A stretch of 10,752 bases of DNA from an uncultured Cardiobacterium sp. (lineage in GTDB: Bacteria; Pseudomonadota; Gammaproteobacteria; Cardiobacteriales; Cardiobacteriaceae). The notes under the pieces were generated by a model. That model was not told the origin of the DNA, did not search any database, and saw only the letters and a program-made list of their open reading frames with translations. Shown here in pieces: positions 4,710 to 10,752 of the stretch. The translations under genes and the position numbers were made by a program. Numbering within the stretch: position 1 is the first letter of the stretch; each line of letters begins with the position of its first letter. The DNA is taken from NCBI RefSeq assembly GCF_938028185.1, contig NZ_CALJAH010000006.1, forward strand, positions 1 to 10,752, in the 5' to 3' direction.

Positions 4710-7367
4710 ATGGCAGTAGCAGAACAAACCGTAGCGGCGCTCGCCAAACAACTGAAAATACCCGTGAACCGCCTGCTTTCCCTGCTGAAAGAAGCGGGCG
4801 TCACGGTCGCGGGCGAAGAAGACACGCTGACACCGGCGCAAAAAGTGGCGCTGACCAAACACATGGCAGCGAAAAAAAGCGGCGAAAAAAAACTCAGCCT
4901 GAAAAACCCCGCCGGAGCGGCGAAAAAGCCCGCCACCGCCGAGAAAAAAAGCGGCGAGACGGCGGCGAAAAAACCGCGTGCCGCCGCCAAAAAAAGCGGC
5001 GAAAAAAAACTGAGCCCGCGCGAAATCGCCCAACAAATGGCCGAACAACAGCGCCTCGCCCAGGGCGAAGCCATGCGCGACAGCGAAGCGCGGGCGCGCG
5101 AAGAAGCAGAGCACGCCGAACGCCAGCGTGTCGCCGAAGAAGAAGCGCGCCGCCTGCGCAAAGAACAGGAAGAAAAAGCCGCGCTTGACGCCGAACAGGC
5201 GCGACAAAAAGCCGAAGCCGCACTAGCGACGCAGCTTGCCGAACAAGAAAAACAGCGAAAACTCCGCGAAGCCGAAGACGCCAAGCGCAACGCCGCCGAA
5301 GAAGTCCGCAAACAGGAAGAGCGGGAAAAACGCGCCGCCAAAGAAAACGAAGAACTCGAACGGCAGCGGCAAGAAGCCCTGCTTGATGTCGCCAAACGCG
5401 AAAACTACGAAGAAGAAGCCGAAACCCGCTTCCACATCCAGAGCCGCGAACGCGGTGCGGGCGGTGGCGGGCGCGGTGAACGCGGCGGTGGCAAGCGCGG
5501 TGGCGGGCGCGACAGCGACGACCGTCGCAGCGGCGCGGGCAGCCGTGGCGGCAAGGGCGGCAACAAACGCGAACGCAAGGGCGGCAAATTTGAAAAACCC
5601 GTCGCCCCGGTCTCGCGCGAAGTACGCATCCCGGAAACCATCACCGTTGGCGAACTGGCGCAAAAAATGAGCGTCAAAGCGGGCGAACTCATCAAAGTCA
5701 TGATGAAACTCGGCTCAATGGTCACCATCAACCAGGTGCTGGACCAGGAAACCGCCGCGCTCGTCGCCGAAGAAATGGGGCACCAGTACATCCTCATCAA
5801 AGAAAACGACCTCGAAGCACAAGTCATGGCCGAGGCCGACGAAGACGCGGGCAACATCATCCAGCGCGCGCCGGTCGTCACCATCATGGGCCACGTTGAC
5901 CACGGCAAAACCTCGCTCCTGGACTACATCCGCAAAACCAAAGTGGTCGCGGGCGAGGCGGGCGGCATCACCCAGCACATCGGCGCCTACCGCGTACAAA
6001 CGCCAAAAGGCACCATCACCTTCCTTGACACCCCCGGCCACGCCGCCTTTACCGCCATGCGCGCGCGCGGCGCGGACGCCACCGACATCGTCATCCTCGT
6101 GGTCGCCGCCGACGACGGCGTCATGCCGCAAACCATCGAGGCCATCCAGCACGCCAACGCTGCCAAAGTACCGCTCATCGTCGCGGTCAACAAAATGGAC
6201 AAACCGGACGCCGACCCGGAACGTGTCAAATCCGAATTATCGCAGCACGGCGTCATCGCTGAAGAATGGGGCGGGGAAAACCTCTTCGCCTACGTCTCGG
6301 CGAAAAGCGGCGAAGGTATCGACGACCTGCTTGACAAAGTTCTCATCCAGGCTGAAGTGCTGGAGCTGACCGCACCATCTACCGGCATGGGACGCGGCGT
6401 CGTCATCGAATCCCGCCTGGACCGTGGCCGTGGCAGCGTTGCCACCGTGCTGGTGCAATCCGGCGTCGTCAAAAAAGGCGACATCATGCTCGCCGGCATG
6501 GAATACGGCCGCATCCGCGCCATGCTTGACGAAAACGGCAACGAACTCAAAGAAGCGGGCGCCTCCACCCCGGTCGAAATCCTCGGCCTCTCCGGCACGC
6601 CGAACGCGGGCGACGAAGTCGTCATCGTCGAAAACGAACGCAAAGCGCGCGAAATCGCCAACTTCCGCCAAGGCAAATTCAAAGAAATCAAAATCGCGCG
6701 CCAGCAGAAGGCCAAACTGGAAAACCTGTTCAGCAGCGCCGCAGAAGGCGAAGTCCACACCGTCAACCTGATGATCAAGGCGGACGTCCAAGGCTCGGTC
6801 GAAGCGCTCTCCGACTCGCTGCTGAAACTGGCGACTGACGAAGTCAAAGTGAACATCATCGCCTCCGGCATCGGCGGCATCACCGAATCCGACGTCCAGC
6901 TCGCCATCGCCTCCGAAGCCATCATCATCGCCTTCAACGTCCGCGCCGACGCCAACGCGAAAAAACTGGCGGAAAACGAAGGCGTTGACCTGCGCTACTA
7001 CAGCATCATCTACGAAGCCATCGACCAGGTGAAAGCAGCAATGCAGGGGATGCTCTCGCCCGAAGTGCGCGAAGACATCATCGGCCTCGCCGAAGTACGC
7101 GAAGTGTTCCGTTCCTCCAAATTCGGCACCGTCGCCGGCTGCATCGTCGAAGACGGCGTCCTCAAGCGCAACAACCCCATCCGCGTGCTGCGCAACAACG
7201 TCGTCATCTACGAAGGCGCGCTCGAATCCCTGCGCCGCTTCAAGGACGACGTCAGCGAAGTCCGCGCCGGCACCGAATGCGGTTTGGGCGTCAAAAACTA
7301 CAACGACGTGCGCATCGGTGACCAAATCGAATGCTACGAGCGCGTCTCCATCGAGAGGACGCTCTGA
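4710..7367 (+). CDS. infB: Translation initiation factor IF-2
   Basis: The product is 885 aa, compared with about 890 in E. coli. This GTPase places formylmethionyl-tRNA in the 30S P site and drives subunit joining. Domains: a first IF2_N module (about 1-52), a Lys/Ala- and Glu/Arg-rich coiled linker (about 53-240), a Gly/Arg-rich stretch (about 245-297), and a second IF2_N module (about 300-360). The G domain has G1 GHVDHGKT (394-401), G3 DTPGH (440-444), G4 NKMD (494-497) and G5 SAK (530-532). EF-Tu-like domain II, domain III and the fMet-tRNA-binding C-terminal domain ending CYERVSIERTL complete the protein. The Shine-Dalgarno GAGGGA lies 8 nt before the ATG. Its stop overlaps the rbfA start by one base (TGATG), implying translational coupling. 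All catalytic motifs are intact. Confidence 0.98.
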   Translation: MAVAEQTVAALAKQLKIPVNRLLSLLKEAGVTVAGEEDTLTPAQKVALTKHMAAKKSGEKKLSLKNPAGAAKKPATAEKKSGETAAKKPRAAAKKSGEKKLSPREIAQQMAEQQRLAQGEAMRDSEARAREEAEHAERQRVAEEEARRLRKEQEEKAALDAEQARQKAEAALATQLAEQEKQRKLREAEDAKRNAAEEVRKQEEREKRAAKENEELERQRQEALLDVAKRENYEEEAETRFHIQSRERGAGGGGRGERGGGKRGGGRDSDDRRSGAGSRGGKGGNKRERKGGKFEKPVAPVSREVRIPETITVGELAQKMSVKAGELIKVMMKLGSMVTINQVLDQETAALVAEEMGHQYILIKENDLEAQVMAEADEDAGNIIQRAPVVTIMGHVDHGKTSLLDYIRKTKVVAGEAGGITQHIGAYRVQTPKGTITFLDTPGHAAFTAMRARGADATDIVILVVAADDGVMPQTIEAIQHANAAKVPLIVAVNKMDKPDADPERVKSELSQHGVIAEEWGGENLFAYVSAKSGEGIDDLLDKVLIQAEVLELTAPSTGMGRGVVIESRLDRGRGSVATVLVQSGVVKKGDIMLAGMEYGRIRAMLDENGNELKEAGASTPVEILGLSGTPNAGDEVVIVENERKAREIANFRQGKFKEIKIARQQKAKLENLFSSAAEGEVHTVNLMIKADVQGSVEALSDSLLKLATDEVKVNIIASGIGGITESDVQLAIASEAIIIAFNVRADANAKKLAENEGVDLRYYSIIYEAIDQVKAAMQGMLSPEVREDIIGLAEVREVFRSSKFGTVAGCIVEDGVLKRNNPIRVLRNNVVIYEGALESLRRFKDDVSEVRAGTECGLGVKNYNDVRIGDQIECYERVSIERTL
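4872..5011 (+). repeat. A-rich internal direct repeats in infB linker
   Basis: A 23-nt unit with an A7 run, GCGGCG and an A8 run occurs identically at 4872-4894 and 4989-5011. A partial third copy lies between them near 4944. It encodes KKSGEKK-type repeats in the IF2 linker. The homopolymer runs and exact copies could promote polymerase slippage or deletion between copies. Confidence 0.7.
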
Positions 7368-7759
7368 TGCCGAAAGGACAAGACCGCACCCGCCGCATCG
7401 GCGAACAAATGCGGCGCGACCTCGCCGCTGCCATCCCGCAATACCTTGATCACCCGCACGCCTCGCTGATTTCCATCACGGCGGTGCGGGTGACACGCGA
7501 CCTGTCATTTGCCAAAGTCTATGTGACCCACGTCATCAGCGACCCGGCGGAGCGCGCCGCGCTCATCCGCGCGCTGAACGCCCACGCCGGACAACTGCGG
7601 CACGCGCTCGCACAAAAACTCAGCATCCGCAAAATGCCGGAACTCAGCTTCCACTACGACGACTCGGTGGAATACGGCGCGCGCATGGATCACCTGCTGC
7701 ATGACCTGGTGAAAGACCTGCCGCCGGAAGATGAAACAGAAGAAGATGGGCAGGCATAA
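7367..7759 (+). CDS. rbfA: 30S ribosome-binding factor RbfA
   Basis: The product is 130 aa, close to E. coli RbfA (133). It is a single KH-type domain protein that binds pre-30S particles near the 16S 5' helix and is needed for late maturation and cold adaptation. Recognisable family sequence: RTRRIGEQMRRDLAAAI at the N-terminus, the ITAVRVTRDLSFAKVYVT strand region (about 37-54), and KLSIRKMPELSFHYDDSVEYGARMDHLL (about 84-111). The ATG at 7367 overlaps the infB TGA by one base and has GAGAGGA upstream. An in-frame ATG at 7331 inside infB is unlikely to be used. A strong terminator follows at once, so this is the last gene of the operon here; truB, rpsO and pnp, which often follow, are not present. 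Confidence 0.97.
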   Translation: MPKGQDRTRRIGEQMRRDLAAAIPQYLDHPHASLISITAVRVTRDLSFAKVYVTHVISDPAERAALIRALNAHAGQLRHALAQKLSIRKMPELSFHYDDSVEYGARMDHLLHDLVKDLPPEDETEEDGQA

Positions 7760-7781
7760 CCGCCCTGCCCTGCCATAAAAG

Positions 7782-7812
7782 ACGCGCTCCCTGATCGGAG
7801 CGCGTTTTTTTT
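7782..7812 (+). terminator. Intrinsic terminator of the nusA-infB-rbfA operon
   Basis: ACGCGCTCC (7782-7790) and GGAGCGCGT (7797-7805) form a perfect 9-bp GC-rich stem with loop CTGATC, followed by a run of eight T (7805-7812). It lies 22 bp after the rbfA stop, a textbook end-of-operon signal. The minus-strand T-run is weaker (TTTT). Confidence 0.92.
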
Positions 7813-7823
7813 GCGTAGAGGAC

Positions 7824-7852
7824 AAAAACGGACGACCGTGCTGGCCGCCCGT
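7824..7852 (-). terminator. Intrinsic terminator of gpmA
   Basis: On the minus strand ACGGGCGGCC, loop AGCAC and GGTCGTCCGT pair over ten positions with two G-U wobbles, then end in five T. It starts 17 bp after the gpmA stop codon. Facing the rbfA terminator, it separates the two convergent operons. Confidence 0.75.
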
Positions 7853-7868
7853 ATCCGTCTGGCAAGCG

Positions 7869-8555
7869 TCAGAACAGCTCTGGCGCGGAGACGATGTTGA
7901 GTTTGTCGTCCAGGTCAAAGATGAGCGGCGTGCCGGTCGGCAGGTTCAGCTCCAGGATTTTTTCGTCGCTGATGTTGAGCAGGTATTTGATCAGCGCGCG
8001 CAGGCTGTTGCCGTGGGCAGAGATGAGGACGTTTTTGCCCTGGCGCAGTTCGGGCGCGATGTTGCTGTCCCAGTAGGGCAGAACACGGGCGATGGTGTCT
8101 TTCAGGCTTTCGCCGACCGGCATTTCGTCCGCCGGGACTTCGCGGTAACGGCGCTCGTTCGCCGGGTAATATTCACTGGTTTTTTCAACGGCAGGCGGCG
8201 GCACATCAAAGCTGCGACGCCAGATGTGGACTTGTTCGTCGCCGTATTTGGCGGCAGTTTCGGCCTTGTTCAGCCCTTGCAGACCGCCGTAGTGGCGTTC
8301 GTTCAGGCGCCAGCTTTTGTATTCGGGAATCCATAGCTGGTCGCAGTATTCAAGCAGGAGGTGCAGGGTCTTGATGGCGCGCTTCTGATAGGAGGTGAAG
8401 GCGACGCCAAAGAGGATGCCTTTTTCTTTCAGCAATTTGCCACCGGCGACGGCTTCTTCCACGCCTTGCGCGGTGAGATCGACATCAACCCAGCCGGTGA
8501 AGCGGTTGGAAAGGTTCCATTCGCTTTGGCCGTGGCGAGAAAGGACGAGTTTCAT
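7869..8555 (-). CDS. gpmA: 2,3-bisphosphoglycerate-dependent phosphoglycerate mutase
   Basis: The product is 228 aa. It interconverts 3- and 2-phosphoglycerate in glycolysis and gluconeogenesis through a phosphohistidine intermediate, in the cytoplasm. The RHG motif at 7-9 gives the phospho-acceptor H8. R59, E86 (in LNERHYGGLQG) and H181 (in SAHGNS) complete the active site, all offset by three from the E. coli enzyme (H11, R62, E89, H184). At 228 aa it is shorter than E. coli GpmA (250 aa) but complete; the C-terminal tail ends soon after the LPTGTPLIFDLDD segment. AAAGGAG lies 6 nt before the ATG. It appears to be transcribed alone, divergently from terC and convergent with the rbfA operon. 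Confidence 0.97.
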   Translation of the reverse strand: MKLVLSRHGQSEWNLSNRFTGWVDVDLTAQGVEEAVAGGKLLKEKGILFGVAFTSYQKRAIKTLHLLLEYCDQLWIPEYKSWRLNERHYGGLQGLNKAETAAKYGDEQVHIWRRSFDVPPPAVEKTSEYYPANERRYREVPADEMPVGESLKDTIARVLPYWDSNIAPELRQGKNVLISAHGNSLRALIKYLLNISDEKILELNLPTGTPLIFDLDDKLNIVSAPELF

Positions 8556-8600
8556 GGTGTGCTCCTTTAGCAGGTGAGGGAAAGGTAACGAATCGTTAGT

Positions 8601-8629
8601 ATTGTAGCGTTATTGCGGCGGCGGTTCTA
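8601..8629 (-). promoter_or_regulatory. Possible gpmA promoter
   Basis: A minus-strand TACAAT (complement of 8601-8606) lies about 45 bp before the gpmA start codon. With a 17-bp spacer the -35 would be TAGAAC (8624-8629), only 3/6 to consensus. The -10 is plausible; the -35 is not convincing. Confidence 0.35.
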
Positions 8630-8693
8630 TCGCGGCGATTGCGCAACGGTCGTGGCAGGGCCAATGTTTTTCCCGTGATGCGCAGCTATCCCG

Positions 8694-8722
8694 CTGAAAT
8701 TCAGCCTGAAAACTCCTATAAT
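8694..8722 (+). promoter_or_regulatory. Sigma-70 promoter of terC-terD
   Basis: CTGAAA (8694-8699), a 17-bp spacer and a perfect TATAAT (8717-8722) are followed by the GC-rich discriminator GCGCGCC (8723-8729). The start site should fall near 8729. The 15-nt core CCTATAATGCGCGCC is identical to that of the tRNA-fMet operon promoter. Confidence 0.75.
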
Positions 8723-8731
8723 GCGCGCCCC

Positions 8732-8747
8732 TGTGCCGTTTGGCACA
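8732..8747 (+). promoter_or_regulatory. Inverted repeat at the terC transcript 5' end
   Basis: TGTGCC and GGCACA are perfect 6-bp arms around a 4-nt centre (GTTT). They lie only a few bases after the predicted start site and 26 bp before the terC ATG. It could be a repressor operator or a 5' stabilising hairpin in the mRNA. Seen directly; function inferred. Confidence 0.45.
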
Positions 8748-8773
8748 TCCTCCCAACTACCCCAAGGAACCCC

Positions 8774-9841
8774 ATGCAAAACCATCACCTCGGCTTCCCC
8801 ATCGAAACCGTCGCCGTCTTCATCATCCTCTCCGTCGGTGCGATTCTCATCGACCTCTACGCCCACCGCAGCGACAAACCGATGAGCCTGAAAAGCGCCT
8901 CACTCTGGACCGTCTTCTGGATTCTCGTCTCGCTCGCCTTCGCCGGCTTCCTCGGCTGGCACCACGGCAGCGAAGCAGCGAGCCTGTTCATCACCGGTTA
9001 CGCCCTGGAAAAAGTACTTTCCGTCGATAACCTCTTCGTCATGATGGCGATTTTCGCCTGGTTCAAGGTGCCGGAAGGCTACCGCCACCGCGTGCTTTAC
9101 TGGGGCATCATCGGCGCCATCATCTTCCGCATGATTTTTGTCGTCATCGGTACCGGCCTGCTCGCCCTCGGCCCCTTCGTCGAAATCATCTTCGCGCTGG
9201 TCATCGCCTGGACGGCAGTGATGATGCTGAAAGGCGGCGACGACGGCGACGAAATCGAAGACTACTCCGACCACCTCGCCTACCGCCTCGTCCATCGCTT
9301 CTTCCCCGTCTGGCCGCGCCTCTACGGACACAATTTCTTCCTCAACAGCCGTGAGCTGGCCGACGCGCAGGCAAAAAACCCGCAGGAACACCTCGAACTG
9401 GCCGGGGAAGACACCAAACACCCCGAACAAAGCCACCCGCACGCGATGAAAGCGGGCGCCTGGGTTGCCACCCCGCTCCTGCTCTGCCTCGCCGTCATCG
9501 AAATCTCCGACGTGATGTTCGCCTTCGACAGCGTCCCGGCGGTAATTGCCGTCTCGCGCGAACCGCTGATTGTTTACAGCGCGATGATGTTCGCCATCCT
9601 CGGCCTGCGGACGATGTACTTCGTGCTGGAAGCGCTGAAAGGCTACCTCGTCCACCTCGAAAAAGCGGTCATCGTCCTCCTCTTCTTCATCGCCGCCAAG
9701 CTGGCGCTGTCCGCGACCAACCATTACCTGCACCACGGCCTCGACATCTCGCCGCTCGCCTCGCTCATCGTCGTTATCGTCGTCCTGCTCGCTGGCGTGG
9801 TCGCATCCCTGCTCTACCCGGAAAAAGAAACCAAGGAGTAA
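8774..9841 (+). CDS. terC: TerC family integral membrane protein
   Basis: The product is 355 aa with about seven to nine hydrophobic membrane segments, including 8-28, 44-62, 107-126, 134-151, 230-247 and 328-347. The two family signatures are present: EKVLSVDNLFV (79-89) and EISDVMFAFDSVPAV (243-257). Their acidic residues lie in membrane and are thought to bind metal. TerC/Alx relatives act in tellurite resistance and Mn2+ export, including metallation of exported proteins in some bacteria. A charged loop (about 153-228) contains a His/Glu-rich stretch that may be lineage specific. The ATG at 8774 has AAGGA 5 nt upstream and lies downstream of a promoter; the longer in-frame start at 8639 lies upstream of that promoter and is rejected. 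terD follows after 3 bp in the same transcript. Confidence 0.94.
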   Translation: MQNHHLGFPIETVAVFIILSVGAILIDLYAHRSDKPMSLKSASLWTVFWILVSLAFAGFLGWHHGSEAASLFITGYALEKVLSVDNLFVMMAIFAWFKVPEGYRHRVLYWGIIGAIIFRMIFVVIGTGLLALGPFVEIIFALVIAWTAVMMLKGGDDGDEIEDYSDHLAYRLVHRFFPVWPRLYGHNFFLNSRELADAQAKNPQEHLELAGEDTKHPEQSHPHAMKAGAWVATPLLLCLAVIEISDVMFAFDSVPAVIAVSREPLIVYSAMMFAILGLRTMYFVLEALKGYLVHLEKAVIVLLFFIAAKLALSATNHYLHHGLDISPLASLIVVIVVLLAGVVASLLYPEKETKE

Positions 9842-9844
9842 ATC

Positions 9845-10423
9845 ATGGCAGTCACCCTAAGCAAAGGACAAAACGTCTCGCTGAGCAAAACCGACCCGGC
9901 GCTGAAACACATCCTCATCGGCCTCGGCTGGGATGCGCGCAGCAGCGACGGCCAGCCGTTTGACCTTGACGCCAGCCTGTTCATGACCGGCGACAACAAA
10001 AAAGTGCCGTCTGATGCCTACTTCATCTTCTACAACCAGCTCAAATCGCCCGAAGGCGCGGTAGAACACACCGGCGACAACCTCACCGGCGACGGCGATG
10101 GCGACGACGAAAGCATCCTCGTCCAGCTCGACAAAATACCTGCGAACATCAGCTCGCTCTTTATCACCGTCACCATCCACGACGCCGAAGCGCGCCACCA
10201 GAACTTCGGCCAGGTCAGCAACGCCTTCGTCCGCCTGGTGAACCACGAAAGCGGGCAGGAAGTGCTGCGCTTTGACCTCTCCGAAGATTACAGCACGGAA
10301 ACGGCGATGGTTTTCGGCGAAGTCTATCGCCGCGACGGCGAATGGAAATTCCGCGCCATCGGCCAAGGCTACGCCGGTGGTCTGCTCAGCCTCTGCCACC
10401 AGTACGGGGTGAACGTCGGCTGA
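9845..10423 (+). CDS. terD: TerD family calcium-binding stress protein
   Basis: The product is 192 aa, the exact usual length for TerD/TerE. These cytoplasmic beta-sandwich proteins bind two Ca2+ ions and associate with TerC at the membrane in tellurite and other stress responses. Family features: an N-terminal LSKGQNVSLSK strand, GLGWDAR with FDLDAS (27-44), the acidic loop HTGDNLTGDGDGDDE (75-89) that supplies Ca2+ ligands, and FDLSEDYSTETAMVFGEVYRR (143-163). The C-terminus is GGLLSLCHQYGVNVG. AAGGAG lies 7 nt before the ATG, within the end of terC, and the genes are 3 bp apart, so co-translation is likely. TerD, TerE, TerZ and TerX are paralogues and hard to separate; terD is the best general name. 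No terA, terB or terZ appears before the window ends. Confidence 0.95.
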   Translation: MAVTLSKGQNVSLSKTDPALKHILIGLGWDARSSDGQPFDLDASLFMTGDNKKVPSDAYFIFYNQLKSPEGAVEHTGDNLTGDGDGDDESILVQLDKIPANISSLFITVTIHDAEARHQNFGQVSNAFVRLVNHESGQEVLRFDLSEDYSTETAMVFGEVYRRDGEWKFRAIGQGYAGGLLSLCHQYGVNVG

Positions 10424-10448
10424 TTGATGACCGCGTGATTGCCATACA

Positions 10449-10528
10449 GCTCCCCCTCCCCTGCAAAGCGGGATGGAGTATAAACAACCGTGTAGCGACC
10501 GCATCTAAAACGAATGGCAAACAGCCCT
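10449..10528. repeat. Composite intergenic repeat, copy 1 (degenerate)
   Basis: It contains CCCTCCCCTGCA (10454-10465), then a 43-bp conserved block (10486-10528) starting AACCGTGTAGCGACCGCAT. Against copy 2 the block shows one single-base gap and a handful of substitutions. Between the two parts it lacks the right G-rich arm present in copy 2, so it looks like an internally deleted copy. Confidence 0.7.
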
Positions 10529-10548
10529 TAGAGGCTGTTTGCCATTCG
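10511..10548. repeat. Perfect 16-bp inverted repeat
   Basis: CGAATGGCAAACAGCC (10511-10526) and its exact complement (10533-10548) are separated by CTTAGA. The left arm is the end of the conserved 43-bp block. On the minus strand the stem is followed by TTTT, so it could act as a weak terminator for transcripts from the right. On the plus strand there is no T-tract, though it may protect the terD mRNA 3' end. Confidence 0.8.
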
Positions 10549-10557
10549 GCGGATAAG

Positions 10558-10592
10558 CCCCTCTCCCTCTGGGAGAGGGGTTGGGGTGAGGG
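10558..10592. repeat. REP-like hairpin plus TTGGGGTGAGGG tail
   Basis: CCCCTCTCCC (10558-10567) and GGGAGAGGGG (10571-10580) form a perfect 10-bp stem with a 3-nt loop, followed by TTGGGGTGAGGG. A GAGAGGGG hairpin with a GGGGTGAGGG tail is a widespread intergenic palindrome type in proteobacteria, of the kind linked to REP sequences and RAYT transposases. Family assignment is from memory. Confidence 0.6.
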
Positions 10593-10641
10593 CAGCAAAC
10601 AATTGAAAAATTGGAATTTCGGCTCATCAATAATATCGCTT

Positions 10642-10702
10642 ACCCCTCTCCAACCCTCCCCTGCAGGACGAAGCCCGCAGCGGGGGAGGGTCAGGGAGGG
10701 GT
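10642..10702. repeat. Long imperfect inverted repeat, CT-rich and AG-rich arms
   Basis: The left arm (10642-10661) and right arm (10683-10702) match as complements at 17 of 20 positions. The 21-nt centre itself has partial CTGC/GCAG symmetry. This is the palindromic half of composite element copy 2. Confidence 0.7.
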
Positions 10703-10708
10703 GTGAAA

Positions 10709-10752
10709 AACCGCGTAGCGACCGCATCCAAAATGAATTGCAAACAGCGCCT
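10709..10752. repeat. Composite intergenic repeat, conserved block of copy 2
   Basis: A 44-bp block beginning AACCGCGTAGCGACCGCAT parallels 10486-10528 and reaches the window end. Its last 17 bases are almost identical to 37-53. The element probably continues beyond the window. Confidence 0.7.

Larger units (their letters stand above)
10424..10752. other. Gene-free repeat mosaic downstream of terD
   Basis: This 329-bp stretch has no credible gene. It holds two related composite elements (about 10449-10528 and 10649-10752), a 16-bp perfect hairpin (10511-10548), a CT/AG-rich hairpin (10558-10580), a long imperfect inverted repeat (10642-10702), and an AT-rich spacer (about 10593-10640) with CAATT/AATTG arms. 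No T-tailed terminator for terD is evident on the plus strand. Short reading frames across it are by-products of the repeats. Confidence 0.8.

Noticed and set aside
3204..5207. Minus-strand open frame of 667 codons opposite nusA and infB
   Set aside because: It crosses two intact essential genes. Its Phe/Val/Gly/Arg-rich product is typical of antisense frames in GC-rich codon-biased genes, and long stop-free antisense runs are expected here.
8639..8773. 45-residue N-terminal extension of TerC
   Set aside because: The segment contains the predicted promoter and operator-like palindrome, and has no Shine-Dalgarno at 8639. The ATG at 8774 has AAGGA and starts at the normal TerC N-terminus.
8729..8773. 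yybP-ykoY type manganese riboswitch ahead of terC
   Set aside because: Such riboswitches often precede TerC-family genes, but the leader after the predicted start site is only about 45 nt and shows just one small hairpin, too short for that fold.
10386..10727. Minus-strand open frame of 113 codons across the repeat region
   Set aside because: It overlaps the end of terD and otherwise consists only of palindromic repeat sequence, with no recognisable protein or ribosome binding site.
10424..10752. CRISPR array
   Set aside because: The repeats are only two or three in number, diverged, palindromic, irregularly spaced and contain no uniform spacers; no cas gene is present.

Overview
The window (10,752 bp, GC-rich) looks like chromosomal DNA of a gammaproteobacterium. 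The main reason is the block tRNA-fMet – rimP – nusA – infB – rbfA, which reproduces the enterobacterial metY-nusA-infB operon order. NusA (496 aa, two C-terminal acidic repeats) and IF2 (885 aa, long charged N-terminal region) also have gammaproteobacterial sizes and architecture. The GC-rich codon use and repeat-laden spacers would suit an oral or mucosal lineage such as Cardiobacteriaceae, but that placement is a guess from memory, not a sequence match.

Layout. 1-212: gene-free left edge with a short copy of a dispersed repeat, a palindromic element and a strong terminator. 213-2390 (minus): a two-gene unit, a cytoplasmic protein of sixteen perfectly periodic 23-residue leucine-rich repeats followed by a small secreted protein of unknown function. 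2409-2575: divergent promoter region. 2576-7759 (plus): the translation/transcription operon, starting with an initiator tRNA whose acceptor end is unusual (U1/U72, U73), then a terminator that the rest of the operon must read through, then rimP, nusA, infB and rbfA. 7760-7868: two facing terminators. 7869-8555 (minus): gpmA, a cofactor-dependent phosphoglycerate mutase. 8556-8773: divergent regulatory region. 8774-10423 (plus): terC-terD, a two-gene tellurite/metal-stress unit. 10424-10752: gene-free mosaic of inverted and direct repeats, with related sequence at the left edge of the window.

How the genes work together. RimP and RbfA mature the 30S subunit, IF2 delivers the initiator tRNA encoded at the head of the same operon, and NusA controls pausing, termination and antitermination, possibly including the terminator in its own leader. 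TerC (integral membrane, Mn2+/metal export family) and TerD (Ca2+-binding) are known partners in metal and tellurite stress. The promoters of the tRNA operon and of terC-terD share a 15-nt core including a GC-rich discriminator, which suggests growth-rate or stringent control of both. The LRR/secreted-protein pair is the least explained part of the window. No CRISPR array, transposase, integrase or phage gene is visible.
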